From Devosia sp. RR2S18 (lineage in GTDB: Bacteria; Pseudomonadota; Alphaproteobacteria; Rhizobiales; Devosiaceae): DNA of 64,000 nucleotides. Each line of letters begins with the position of its first letter. The first letter of the stretch is position 1. Location of the stretch: the NCBI RefSeq assembly GCF_030177755.1, contig NZ_CP126539.1, positions 706,001 through 770,000 of the forward strand, written 5' to 3'. Both the position numbers and the translations under genes were made by a program. Below are positions 35,521 through 44,567 of this stretch, piece after piece. The notes below the pieces were generated by a model that was not told the DNA's origin, ran no database searches, and saw only the letters and a program-made list of their open reading frames with translations.

Positions 35521-37893
35521 GTGCACGACGTGTTGCAGGAACATGCGCCTATGGCGTCGGTGAAGTGGACTGCCGAGATGGTGCGTCCGCTCAGCGACAA
35601 AGGCGTGGGCACGCCGGCATCGTTCATCCAGAAACGCTTTGAGCTTGATGATCTCACCGGCAGGGAGACTTTGCGCATCAGCGCGCTGGGGCTCTATCGG
35701 TGCTTCATCAATGGCACGCGGGTCGGAAACGATCTGCTGACGCCAGGCTGGACAGCTTACGACAAGCGCCTCTCCTTCCAGACCTACGCTGTGGGCGACC
35801 TGCTCAAGGCGGGGGAGAACGAGATCACCATCTGGCTAGCCGACGGCTGGATGCGCTCGCAGATGATGTGGGGCAAGCATCCGATCTACAACGTCTGGGG
35901 AGACAAGATCGCTGCCATCGCCGAATTGCGGGCGAGCCCTGAAGCAATCGAATTGCTGCTTGGAACAGATGCCACTTGGGAGAGCGGGGAACTGCCCATC
36001 CGCAAGTCCGGCATCTATTTCGGCGAGGCCTATGATGCGCGGCACCCGATCAAGGTGTCGGCCGGAACTGAGCCTGTTGCGTTTGATAGCAAGATTCTGG
36101 TCCCGCATGAGACCACGCCGGTTCGGGAGATGGAGGCAATTGCTCCAATCAAGTCCTGGACGGACGAGGCGGGGCGGACCATCCATGACTTCGGCCAGAA
36201 CATGGGCGGCTATGTCGCCTTTACCGTCAGGGGAGAGGCCGGCGCCCGCGTCGTAATCGATAATGCCGAAATCCTCGACAAGGACGGCAACTTCTACAAC
36301 GTCAACTATCGCACGGCGGAGTCCACGCTGGACTACACGCTCTCGGGTCAGGGCGAGGAGCAGTATCGGCCGCATTTCACCTTCCAAGGCTTCCGCTACG
36401 CGCGGGTGGCGATCACGGGCAATGCCCAGATAACCAAGATCGAGGCCGTGCCAATTAGTTCGGTGACCGAGGTCAAGGCGGAGTTCACCTCGGCTAATCC
36501 GCTGGTCAACCGACTGGTCCTCAATACGCTCTGGTCGCAGCGCGCCAATTTCATCGAGGTTCCCACCGACTGCCCGCAGCGTGATGAGCGCCTGGGATGG
36601 ACCGGTGATGCGCAGGTTTTTGCTGGAACGGCGTGTTACCTCGCCGATGCACAGGGCTTCCTGACCAAGTGGATCCGCGATGTCATGGCGGACCAGCGCG
36701 AAGACGGGGCGGTTCCCCATGTGGTGCCTGACCCCACGCGCATGCAGCCCGAACATTATCCTGGCTTTTACGGTAGCACCGGCTGGGGCGACGCCATTGC
36801 CGTCGTGCCCTGGCAGCTGTACCTCCACTATGGCGACACCGCGATCCTCAAGGAAGCGCTGCCGGCAATGGTCAAGTGGGTCGACTTTGTCTGGTCGATC
36901 AGCGACGGGCCGATTGTTTCGCCGCCTCGGCAGTGGGGCGCGCGCGGCTTCACCTTCGGTGACTGGCTCCAGCCCGGCGGTCCTTCGGCCAAGCCACTGC
37001 CGACGATTGGTGACGACGCTGCCGCCACCATTTATCTGCACATCACGTCGGCGCTGGTGGCGCGGATTGCCCGGCTCGTGGGCGACGAGAACCTCGCCAG
37101 CCGGATGCAAGACATGGCCGATGCGGTCAAAGCCGCCTTTGCCCGCGAGTTCATCACTCCTTCGGGACGGCTGGCCTATGACGACCAGACTTCCTACGCA
37201 CTTGCCTTCCTCCACGACCTTATCCCCGAGGAGCACCAGCATGCGGCCAAGCAATATTTCAAGGCCACCATGTTGCGCTCGGAAGGGCGGATCGGCACTG
37301 GCTTCATTGGTACTCCGGCATTGTTGCCGGCCTTGGTCAAGATCGGCGAACCTGGCATCGCGGCAGATGTCTTCCTACAGGAAGACGTTCCGGGCTGGCT
37401 CTACCAGGTCAGGATGGGCGCAACCACGATCTGGGAACGCTGGGACGCGATCCAACCTGACGGCACGATCTACAACCCGCAGATGAACTCCTACAATCAC
37501 TATGCCTATGGTGCTGTAACTCAGTGGTTGCTGGAAGGTGTTGCTGGTTTCCGGCCCGATCCGGAAGCACCTGGATTCGAGAATATCATTTTCGAACCCA
37601 CCATCATACCCGAGCTCTCGCCAGTCGAGGCGCATCACCATTCCCCCTGCGGTCGAATCCGAGCCGCTTGGACGGTAGATGGGGACAAGGTGCGGTACGA
37701 GGTGGAGGTGCCGCAGGGTAGTTGCGGATTGCTCCGGCTGCCCGCTGCCTACCGAGACGTCACTGTCGATGGGGAAAGCTCGACTTCCGGCGAGCTGAAG
37801 CTGGCGCCGGGACAGCACGTCATCACCTTTAGCTATTCACCCCCGAAGGGCCTCGAGCTCAACAAGGTGGAGATCAATGCGCGCACGCCGTAA
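35521..37893 (+). CDS. Alpha-L-rhamnosidase (GH78)
   Basis: 790 residues from a GTG preceded by GGGGAGGAAGAAC, a strong ribosome site; the ATG at 35491 (10 residues longer) has none and lies in a dyad. No signal peptide, so cytosolic. N-terminal beta-sandwich domains (RISALGLYRCFINGTRVG; TIHDFGQNMGGYVAF), then the (alpha/alpha)6 barrel with the family signature VPTDCPQRDERLGWTGDAQV (about 355-374) carrying acidic catalytic candidates, and WERWDAIQPDG near 645. It removes terminal alpha-L-rhamnose from imported glycosides or oligosaccharides. First gene of an operon with a sugar ABC transporter. Confidence 0.92.
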   Translation: MHDVLQEHAPMASVKWTAEMVRPLSDKGVGTPASFIQKRFELDDLTGRETLRISALGLYRCFINGTRVGNDLLTPGWTAYDKRLSFQTYAVGDLLKAGENEITIWLADGWMRSQMMWGKHPIYNVWGDKIAAIAELRASPEAIELLLGTDATWESGELPIRKSGIYFGEAYDARHPIKVSAGTEPVAFDSKILVPHETTPVREMEAIAPIKSWTDEAGRTIHDFGQNMGGYVAFTVRGEAGARVVIDNAEILDKDGNFYNVNYRTAESTLDYTLSGQGEEQYRPHFTFQGFRYARVAITGNAQITKIEAVPISSVTEVKAEFTSANPLVNRLVLNTLWSQRANFIEVPTDCPQRDERLGWTGDAQVFAGTACYLADAQGFLTKWIRDVMADQREDGAVPHVVPDPTRMQPEHYPGFYGSTGWGDAIAVVPWQLYLHYGDTAILKEALPAMVKWVDFVWSISDGPIVSPPRQWGARGFTFGDWLQPGGPSAKPLPTIGDDAAATIYLHITSALVARIARLVGDENLASRMQDMADAVKAAFAREFITPSGRLAYDDQTSYALAFLHDLIPEEHQHAAKQYFKATMLRSEGRIGTGFIGTPALLPALVKIGEPGIAADVFLQEDVPGWLYQVRMGATTIWERWDAIQPDGTIYNPQMNSYNHYAYGAVTQWLLEGVAGFRPDPEAPGFENIIFEPTIIPELSPVEAHHHSPCGRIRAAWTVDGDKVRYEVEVPQGSCGLLRLPAAYRDVTVDGESSTSGELKLAPGQHVITFSYSPPKGLELNKVEINARTP

Positions 37894-37950
37894 GGCGGCG
37901 CGATTTAGGACAGCACGCCCGCTTCAGCGGGTGAAACACGGGAGGAACCG

Positions 37951-39237
37951 ATGCTGAAAACCAAGACTGCACTAACTACCCTGACCACGAGCTTCATGGC
38001 CGTGACGGCTCTTTCGGGTGCTGCAATGGCGCAGAGCACCACCTTGACCATGCTGGTCGACAACGCTTCCCACACCATTGCCATCTCTGAGGCACTGGTG
38101 GAGGCGTATGAAGCCGAAAACCCGGACGTCAACATCGAGATCGAAACCCGGCCTGGTGGTGGTGAGGGCGACAACATCGTCAAGACGCGGCTTGCAACCG
38201 GACAGATGACCGACATTTTCTGGTACAACAGCGGTTCGCTGCTGCAAGCTCTCGCGCCTCAGCAGACGCTGGTCGACCTGAGCGACGAGCCGTTCATGGA
38301 CAGGATCATGGACAGCTTCAAGCAAGTGGTCTCCGCCGGTGAGGGCGTTTATGGTGTTCCGACGCGGCCGGCTGAAGCGGGTGGCATCTTTTACAACCGC
38401 ACGATCTACGAAGATCTCGGCCTAGAAGTTCCCCAGACCTGGGATGAGTTCATGGCCAATAATGAGGCCATCAAAGCTGCGGGTATTCCTGCCGTAATCC
38501 AGACCTATGGCGAACCCTGGACGAGCCAAGTGCTGCTTCTCGCCGACTACTACAATGTCCAGAACGCCGTTCCTGATTTCGCTGAACAATACACTGCCGG
38601 CCAAGCGAAGTTCGCCTCCACTCCTGCGGCTCTGCGGGGCTTTGAGTATCTCAAAGAGGTGCATGAAGGCGGGTACATGAACGAAGACGTCGGGGCAGCG
38701 CGCTACGAAGACGGCTTGCGCATGCTCGCCGAAGGCGAGGGCGCTCACTACCCGATGATCACCTTCGCCATTCCGGCACTTTCGGAAGGCTATCCGGAGC
38801 AGATCGAAGATGTTGGGTTCTTCGCCTTGCCGGCTGCTGAAGCCGAGGATACCGGGCTGACCGTATGGATGCCCGCAGGCTTTTACATCCCCCAGACGTC
38901 CTCGAATATCGATGCTGCGAAGCAGTTCCTGGACTTTGTCGCCAGCCCCGAAGGGTGTCAGGTGCAGAGCGAGGCCGTGGCTGTGAACGGGCCATATCTG
39001 ATCGAAGGGTGTGAACTGCCTGACGATGTGGCCGCACCCGTGGAAGACCTGCTTCCCTACTTCGAGAACGGCAACAACGCCCCGGCGCTTGAATTCCTCT
39101 CGCCAATTAAGGGACCAATCCTGGAGCAACTCACCGTCGAGGTTGGCTCCGGATTCCGCGAGCCAGCCGATGCCGCCGCTCTCTATGACGAGGACGTCCG
39201 CAAGCAGGCACAGCAGCTTGGTCTCGAAGGCTGGTAA
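37951..39237 (+). CDS. ABC transporter extracellular sugar-binding protein
   Basis: 428 residues with a signal peptide ending near GAAMAQS. Bacterial extracellular solute-binding protein family 1 (CUT1): TLTMLVDNASHTIAISEAL, GDNIVKTRLATGQMTDIFWY, IFYNRTIYEDLGLEVPQTWDE, FYIPQTSSNIDAAKQFLDF. GGGAGGAACCG precedes the ATG. Periplasmic receptor for the sugar imported by the following permeases; the rhamnosidase before it points to rhamnose-containing oligosaccharides. A strong stem-loop follows, before the permease genes. Confidence 0.92.
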   Translation: MLKTKTALTTLTTSFMAVTALSGAAMAQSTTLTMLVDNASHTIAISEALVEAYEAENPDVNIEIETRPGGGEGDNIVKTRLATGQMTDIFWYNSGSLLQALAPQQTLVDLSDEPFMDRIMDSFKQVVSAGEGVYGVPTRPAEAGGIFYNRTIYEDLGLEVPQTWDEFMANNEAIKAAGIPAVIQTYGEPWTSQVLLLADYYNVQNAVPDFAEQYTAGQAKFASTPAALRGFEYLKEVHEGGYMNEDVGAARYEDGLRMLAEGEGAHYPMITFAIPALSEGYPEQIEDVGFFALPAAEAEDTGLTVWMPAGFYIPQTSSNIDAAKQFLDFVASPEGCQVQSEAVAVNGPYLIEGCELPDDVAAPVEDLLPYFENGNNAPALEFLSPIKGPILEQLTVEVGSGFREPADAAALYDEDVRKQAQQLGLEGW

Positions 39238-39254
39238 GGCTTAATTCAACGGTC

Positions 39255-39282
39255 GTTCCGGGCGAGTTAACTCGCCCGGGAC
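39255..39282 (+). promoter_or_regulatory. Intercistronic stem-loop after the binding-protein gene
   Basis: About 12 paired positions around GAGTTAACTC (CCGGGCGAG against CTCGCCCGG, extended by one wobble and two further pairs). It lies between the stop of the binding protein and the first permease. Such stems often protect the upstream transcript and keep the binding protein in excess over the permeases. Confidence 0.55.
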
Positions 39283-39296
39283 CCATACCGCCACCG

Positions 39297-40199
39297 ATGG
39301 GAACCGTGATGGCAGCGTCCACGTCCATGTCCTCAGCACCTCAACGACGATCACCTTACCCCGGCTGGTTTTTTCTCCCGGCGGCGGTGATTTACACGGT
39401 GCTGTTCCTGACGCCGACCTTCGCTTCACTGTATTTCAGTCTGACCCGCTGGAGCCTGTTCAGCTCCACTTTCATCGGGTTCGACAACTTTGTGCAGTTC
39501 TTCCGTGAACCCTTCTTGGTTCAGGGGCTCATCAACACGGTGATTTATGCTGGGGTCACCTCAAGTCTCAAGGTGGTGCTTGGGCTGCTCCTGGCAGTTT
39601 TGCTGACCAGCAACATCATCGCGCGCGGCGTCCTCCGATCTCTCGTATTCTTCCCCGTGCTTGTATCCACGATCGGCGTCGGCATCACGTTCACCGCGCT
39701 GATGCACCCCACCAATGGCATGATCAATGAAGGTCTGGCCTTGCTCGGGATCAATGGTCCGGGCTGGCTCACGGACCCGAACCTGGCACTGCTATCGGTT
39801 GCCATGGTGGACGTTTGGAAAGGCGTGGGGCTCGCCACCGTCATTTACATCGCCGGCATTGTCGCCATTCCGGCTGACTATTACGAAGCGGCGCGGATTG
39901 ATGGCGCGACCAAGCTCCAGAACTTCTTGTATATCACGCTGCCGCTCGCCCGTCCGGCGACGGCGACGGTCATTATCCTGAGCTTCATTGGCGGCCTTCG
40001 CACATTCGATCTGATTTGGGCCATGACGCGGGGTGGCCCAGGTTTTGCCTCCGATACGATCGCATCGGTCATCTACAAGCAGTATCAGTCGGGCTTCTTC
40101 GGCCTATCGACCGCAGGCAACGTGGTGCTGTTCGTGTTGATCGCCATTTTGGTGGTGCCGCTCACCATGTTTCTCAATCGCCGGGAGGGCCACCAGTGA
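39297..40199 (+). CDS. ABC transporter permease, MalF-type
   Basis: 300 residues (ATG at 39309 also possible), six membrane helices (first about 28-48, GWFFLPAAVIYTVLFL). The EAA loop YEAARIDGATKLQNFLYITLP (about 205-225) contacts the ATPase. CUT1 permease that pairs with the next gene. The stop overlaps the next start (GTGA). Confidence 0.92.
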   Translation: MGTVMAASTSMSSAPQRRSPYPGWFFLPAAVIYTVLFLTPTFASLYFSLTRWSLFSSTFIGFDNFVQFFREPFLVQGLINTVIYAGVTSSLKVVLGLLLAVLLTSNIIARGVLRSLVFFPVLVSTIGVGITFTALMHPTNGMINEGLALLGINGPGWLTDPNLALLSVAMVDVWKGVGLATVIYIAGIVAIPADYYEAARIDGATKLQNFLYITLPLARPATATVIILSFIGGLRTFDLIWAMTRGGPGFASDTIASVIYKQYQSGFFGLSTAGNVVLFVLIAILVVPLTMFLNRREGHQ

Positions 40200-41023
40200 A
40201 ATCGCGCGGTTCGGTCGTTGGTGGCGTTTTCGCCCTGGTTTTTGCCATCCTCATCTTTGTGGTTCCCTTTGTCTTCATTGCACTCCAAGCACTAAAGGAC
40301 CAACGGCAGTCCGCTCGGCTCGATTTTACCTGGCCTACTAGCTTCCACCTCTGGGAGAACGTGGTCGAAGTGGTCACCACCCGAAACTGGATGCTGGTCA
40401 CGGCCTTCGTCAATTCCTCGATCCTGACAGTCGCGAGCGTGACCTTGCTGGTGGTTTTTGCCGCCATGGTCGGATTTGTCCTGTCGCGCCGTAAAACGCG
40501 TTGGAATCCGTTGATCGAGTTCCTGATCCTAGCCGGCTTGATGATCCCGCCTGCGGTGGTGCCCACGATCTGGCTGCTCCAGGAGCTCAAGATCTTTGGT
40601 ACGCTCCATGGTATGATCTTGATCGAAGTCGCGTACAATCTGCCGTTCTCGATCATCCTCTACCGCGCGTTTGTCGCGACCATCCCAAAAGAGCTCGACG
40701 AGGCGGCGATCATCGATGGTGCCCGTCCGCTGGATGTATTCTTCCGGGTGATACTGCCGCTACTGTGGCCGGTGACGGTGACCAACATCGTGGTGCAGTC
40801 CGTCAGCATCTTCAATGATTTCACGAACCCGCTCTACTACCTGCCAGGCAATCAGAATGCGACGGTGCAGCTGACGCTCTACAACTTCCAGAGCCAGTTC
40901 AACACGTCCTACAATTTGCTCTTCACCAACATCCTGCTGATCACCATTCCGCCGCTTCTCGTTTTCCTGTTCTTCAACCGGCAGATCGTCGCAGGAATGA
41001 CCGCTGGCGCCGTCAAAGGATAA
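40196..41023 (+). CDS. ABC transporter permease, MalG-type
   Basis: 275 residues from a GTG that overlaps the previous stop by 4 bases; longer in-frame starts would lie inside the MalF-type gene. Six membrane helices (first FALVFAILIFVVPFVFIAL). EAA loop DEAAIIDGARPLDVFFRVILP (about 172-192). Second permease of the rhamnoside importer. Confidence 0.9.
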   Translation: MKSRGSVVGGVFALVFAILIFVVPFVFIALQALKDQRQSARLDFTWPTSFHLWENVVEVVTTRNWMLVTAFVNSSILTVASVTLLVVFAAMVGFVLSRRKTRWNPLIEFLILAGLMIPPAVVPTIWLLQELKIFGTLHGMILIEVAYNLPFSIILYRAFVATIPKELDEAAIIDGARPLDVFFRVILPLLWPVTVTNIVVQSVSIFNDFTNPLYYLPGNQNATVQLTLYNFQSQFNTSYNLLFTNILLITIPPLLVFLFFNRQIVAGMTAGAVKG

Positions 41024-41027
41024 TTCC

Positions 41028-42104
41028 ATGGCCGGACTTGAACTCAAAGAACTGCGCAAGAGCTACGGAGAGGTGGAGGTCATCAAGGGCGTCGACCTAA
41101 ATGTCTCCCATGGCGAGTTCGTCGTCTTTGTCGGGCCATCTGGCTGCGGCAAGTCCACGCTCCTGCGCATGATCGCAGGGCTTGAAGATATCACCGGCGG
41201 CGAGCTGTGGATCGGTGAGAAACTCTGCAATGCCGTCGAGCCGCGCGACCGCGGGATTGCCATGGTGTTCCAGAACTATGCGCTTTATCCGCACATGACT
41301 GTCTACGACAACATCGGTTTCGGTCTTAAACTCGCCAGAACACCCAAGGAGGTGCGGGACACCAAGATCCGTGAAGCGGCACGCATTCTCAAAATGGAGG
41401 ACCTGCTCCAGCGCAAGCCTGGGCAACTTTCGGGCGGTCAGCGGCAGCGCGTGGCTATCGGCCGCGCCATCGTGCGGCAGCCGGAAGTCTTCCTGTTCGA
41501 TGAGCCGCTCTCCAACTTAGACGCCGCGCTGCGGGTCGACACGCGTATGGAAATTGCCAAGCTGCATCAAGATCTCGGCGCGACGATGATTTACGTCACA
41601 CACGACCAAGTTGAGGCTATGACGCTGGCCGACAAAATCGTCGTGCTGAACGGTGGGGTTGTGCAGCAGGTTGGCTCGCCCATTGAGCTCTACCAGCGGC
41701 CCGCCAACCTTTTTGTTGCCGGCTTCATTGGATCGCCGAAGATGAACCTCCTCAACGCCAAGATCGATGCTGTCGGTTCGAACAGTGTAACCGTCTCCGG
41801 CCAGGACGTCGCGTTGATCGAAGTTCCTGCTGGGAGCGCAGAGCTCCGCGTTGGCGATGCAATTACCATCGGCGTCAGGCCTCAAGTTTTGGCACTGCGC
41901 GATAACGGATCTCTAGTCGGCACGGTCGTTCTGGTCGAAAGGCTCGGCAGCGAAACCAATGTCAGCGTCGAGCTACCGTCAGGTGCCAGTATCCTTGCCG
42001 TCCTAGACGGCGATCAGCCGCTTCGGCAGGGTGAAGCAATCACCTTCGGCTTCGCTCCTGGCGACGCGATCCTGTTCGATGCGAACGGACGGGCTTGCCG
42101 CTAG
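41028..42104 (+). CDS. ABC transporter ATPase, UgpC/MsmX-like
   Basis: 358 residues. Walker [10 protein letters not shown] (about 37), [25 protein letters not shown] (about 134), Walker [24 protein letters not shown], then the regulatory TOBE region ([19 protein letters not shown]). It energises the two permeases before it (4-base gap). Closest relative in the window is the ATPase at 711-1787. Last gene of the rhamnoside operon. Confidence 0.93.
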   Translation: MAGLELKELRKSYGEVEVIKGVDLNVSHGEFVVFVGPSGCGKSTLLRMIAGLEDITGGELWIGEKLCNAVEPRDRGIAMVFQNYALYPHMTVYDNIGFGLKLARTPKEVRDTKIREAARILKMEDLLQRKPGQLSGGQRQRVAIGRAIVRQPEVFLFDEPLSNLDAALRVDTRMEIAKLHQDLGATMIYVTHDQVEAMTLADKIVVLNGGVVQQVGSPIELYQRPANLFVAGFIGSPKMNLLNAKIDAVGSNSVTVSGQDVALIEVPAGSAELRVGDAITIGVRPQVLALRDNGSLVGTVVLVERLGSETNVSVELPSGASILAVLDGDQPLRQGEAITFGFAPGDAILFDANGRACR

Positions 42105-42265
42105 CAAACTGATCGAGTAGCTCGCACCTGGGTTTGCCCTGCGCCCTTGTCACATTAGAGGCAAAGACGTGTTGTCCGGAGGTCGATGAGTGCGCTTATA
42201 GACGCCGAGTAGATGTCTCCTTTCAGACTGTCTCGAGATTGATCTCAGAGACCGCAAGGGGGTCG

Positions 42266-42796
42266 TTAGCTGAGATGGCCCAGGACGATATCCGCTCGCT
42301 CTGCTACCCCGACCTTCGGTAGGATGAAGGTTTCGTACCCAAGCTCGCGGTACGCGATAAGTAGCCGGTCGTACTCTGCGACTGCCTCGGCCAGACTGTG
42401 TTGCCGCTGCTCGTCGGTCACGTAAATCTCTGGCCAAGGAGGCGCCAGAAAAACGCTCCGATGGTAGCGGTCATAGGGCTCCAATAAATTCTCGGCGGAC
42501 CTTCCTGTCGCATGCTCAAGCGCCACCGCCGCGTCCACCAAGCCTCGGTCGAAGAAGACCCAACCTGCTTCGTCCACCATGCGTCTCTGGTCCTCGGACG
42601 CGAGATCGAGAGCTCGCTTGGCGAAGGCGGAAAGGTCGACCCAAGGCAGCGCAAGTCCATCGCCGCGTTGCTCCTCCTCCACAATCCTGCGGCCAGGCTC
42701 AGGTACGACAGGGAAATCCCTTCGCTCCAGCTCTGAGAGGAGAGTCGACTTCCCGCCACCTGAACAGCCGGAAAGCACAACGTGTCGCAGGTTCAT
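42266..42796 (-). CDS. AAA/P-loop ATPase, NadR/AAA_28-like
   Basis: 176 residues from MNLRHVVLSGCSGGGKSTLL (P-loop, about 9-16). Then VVPEPGRRIVEEE, WVFFDRGLVDAAV (Walker B-like) and PPWPEIYVTDEQRQHS. This pattern belongs to small AAA_28 ATPases/kinases with unknown substrates. Its last 44 residues, and the bases past the stop, recur as a fragment at 45607-45790. Confidence 0.8.
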   Translation of the reverse strand: MNLRHVVLSGCSGGGKSTLLSELERRDFPVVPEPGRRIVEEEQRGDGLALPWVDLSAFAKRALDLASEDQRRMVDEAGWVFFDRGLVDAAVALEHATGRSAENLLEPYDRYHRSVFLAPPWPEIYVTDEQRQHSLAEAVAEYDRLLIAYRELGYETFILPKVGVAERADIVLGHLS

Positions 42797-42973
42797 TGGT
42801 ATCTCGCATTCGATGTCTGCTGTCGGGGTAACCTGCGGAGGCCTGCAAGCACCGGGAAGGACACTGTTGCTGCTCTTGGAACCTGGCACCACCGCGATGC
42901 ATCTGCGGCGGCTTGTTCGGGGTGCAAAGCGCAGCGTCGGCTTTAGGGCTTCCCAGCATGAAGCGGAGTTCGG

Positions 42974-43861
42974 TCATTGCAGCGCAAGGCTTGCTGTTGA
43001 GCGGACAGCATCAGTCAAGCGGTCCAGCGATTTCACCGGCAGGCGAGCGACGATCCAGTTCAACGCCACAGCCATCCGAGTGTCAGGCAGCAACTCCACG
43101 AGCGTGCCGGCGGCAAGGTGTGGTTCGGCCAATATAAGGGGCTGCATACCCCAGGCCAGCCCGGCGCCCGCTAGATCAATGAAGGCTTGGGTTGATGGGA
43201 CGGAATAAATGGGGGCGTCGAGTTCGATGCTGAACGTGTTCCGGACCCACCGCGCCTGAAGGCTGTCTCGTTGATCGAACCGTAAGCAGGGTGCCTCGGC
43301 AAGTCGTTGTGCATTTACCCCGTGTGGGAAGAAGCGGGCGACGAAGGCAGGGCTGGCGCAAGCCGCATAGGGCAAGGAGCCGAGCGGGATCTTGCGACAT
43401 CCCTGCACCTCCCCGGTCTCGGCAGTGACCGCTGCTACCACCTCGCCTGAGCGGAGACGCTCGGCTGTGTGCGCCTCGTCATCAAGTACGAGGTCGAGCG
43501 GAGTACCTGCCGCGTGTCCAAATGCTCTCGCCGCCTCAGGAAACCATGTTGCCAAGCTATCCGAGTTCACTGCCACCTTGAGGGGATGGCGTCGTTGCTC
43601 TTCTCTATCCGGCATCAGGTCTGGCCCGAGCTCGGTTTCAAGCAAGCGTACTCGGTCAAAGTGAGCCGTAAGTGTTCGGCCCATCTTGGTGGGCCGGCAG
43701 GGCTGGCCTCGAATGATGAGAACGGTGCCAAGGCGCTCTTCAAGCCCACGCACACGTTGGGACACGGCAGAAGGGGTGATGCCAAGGACGGTGGCAGCAC
43801 GTTCAAAGGTGCCTTCGTTGATGACGGTGGCAACGGCAGCGAGAGCGGGGTAATCGAGCAT
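42974..43861 (-). CDS. argP: LysR-family regulator ArgP/LysG
   Basis: 295 residues. N-terminal winged helix: ALAAVATVINEGTFERAATV, LGITPSAVSQRVRGLEERLG (ArgP-type). The effector domain contains LRFDQRDSLQARW, typical of ArgP/LysG. Divergent from lysE with 74 bases between, the classic arrangement in which ArgP/LysG activates the lysE exporter when lysine or arginine accumulates. A 19-base palindrome begins 2 bases upstream of its ATG. Confidence 0.9.
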   Translation of the reverse strand: MLDYPALAAVATVINEGTFERAATVLGITPSAVSQRVRGLEERLGTVLIIRGQPCRPTKMGRTLTAHFDRVRLLETELGPDLMPDREEQRRHPLKVAVNSDSLATWFPEAARAFGHAAGTPLDLVLDDEAHTAERLRSGEVVAAVTAETGEVQGCRKIPLGSLPYAACASPAFVARFFPHGVNAQRLAEAPCLRFDQRDSLQARWVRNTFSIELDAPIYSVPSTQAFIDLAGAGLAWGMQPLILAEPHLAAGTLVELLPDTRMAVALNWIVARLPVKSLDRLTDAVRSTASLALQ

Positions 43862-43862
43862 A

Positions 43863-43881
43863 GATGAAGCTAAGCTTCATC
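43863..43881. promoter_or_regulatory. Palindrome in the argP-lysE divergent region
   Basis: Perfect arms GATGAAGCT and AGCTTCATC around a single A. It lies directly upstream of the argP ATG and 55 bases before lysE, so it is a candidate ArgP binding site for autoregulation and lysE control. Confidence 0.5.
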
Positions 43882-43935
43882 GGGGTAAGATTTTCAAGTT
43901 TTACTTCTGCCGTGGTTGGAGTCATCAGCTCGGCT

Positions 43936-44565
43936 ATGACAACCCTCCTGCCACCGTTCCTCTCGGGCTTTGCTCTATCCGCTGCCCTCATCATTGCCAT
44001 CGGCGCGCAGAACCTGTTCGTTCTCCGACAAGGACTAAGGGCCGAGCATGTTGGCCCGATCGTGCTCTTCTTCGGTCTATCCGACGCGTTGTTGATCGCT
44101 GCCGGCATCAGCGGCGTTGGCGCCTTTCTCTCCGCTGCTCCCCAACTGACAACCTTCCTTGCCGTCGGCGGGTCAGCTTTCCTCTTCTGGTATGGTCTCA
44201 CAGCTCTCCGCCGGATGGCTTCGCCCAATGCAATGTCGGCAGCGGAGGGTCCTGGCATGGCATTGGGGCAAGCCTTGACCACCGGCGCTGCCTTCACCTT
44301 CCTGAACCCACACGTCTACCTCGACACGGTATTGCTCATGGGAACGGCCGGATCGGCTCAGCCAGAAGAGTTGCGTCCGATATTCGCGCTGGGCGCGGCG
44401 GCGGCAAGCTTCACTTGGTTCGCCACCCTTGGCTATGGTGCCCGTCTGCTGCAGCCTGTCTTCGCCCGTCCCTCCGCATGGCGGGCTCTGGACTTGGTAG
44501 TCGGCATCGTGATGATGAGCCTGGCCGCTTCGCTCCTCGTCAAAGCCTTCAATCACTCGAGCTGA
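43936..44565 (+). CDS. lysE: LysE-type amino-acid exporter
   Basis: 209 residues from MTTLLPPFLSG; an ATG at 43864 lies inside the palindrome and is unlikely. LysE signature: GFALSAALIIAIGAQNLFVL (about 9-28), FLFWYGLTALRRM, FTFLNPHVYLDTVLLMG (about 122) with six membrane helices. Exports lysine or arginine by proton motive force. Divergent from argP and 2 bases ahead of a DapA-family aldolase. Confidence 0.9.
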   Translation: MTTLLPPFLSGFALSAALIIAIGAQNLFVLRQGLRAEHVGPIVLFFGLSDALLIAAGISGVGAFLSAAPQLTTFLAVGGSAFLFWYGLTALRRMASPNAMSAAEGPGMALGQALTTGAAFTFLNPHVYLDTVLLMGTAGSAQPEELRPIFALGAAAASFTWFATLGYGARLLQPVFARPSAWRALDLVVGIVMMSLAASLLVKAFNHSS

Positions 44566-44567
44566 TC

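Noticed and set aside
35836..37254. 472-residue open frame on the minus strand inside the rhamnosidase gene
   Set aside because: Antisense to a clear GH78 enzyme; Arg/Gly/Leu-rich composition typical of a shadow frame in high-GC DNA.
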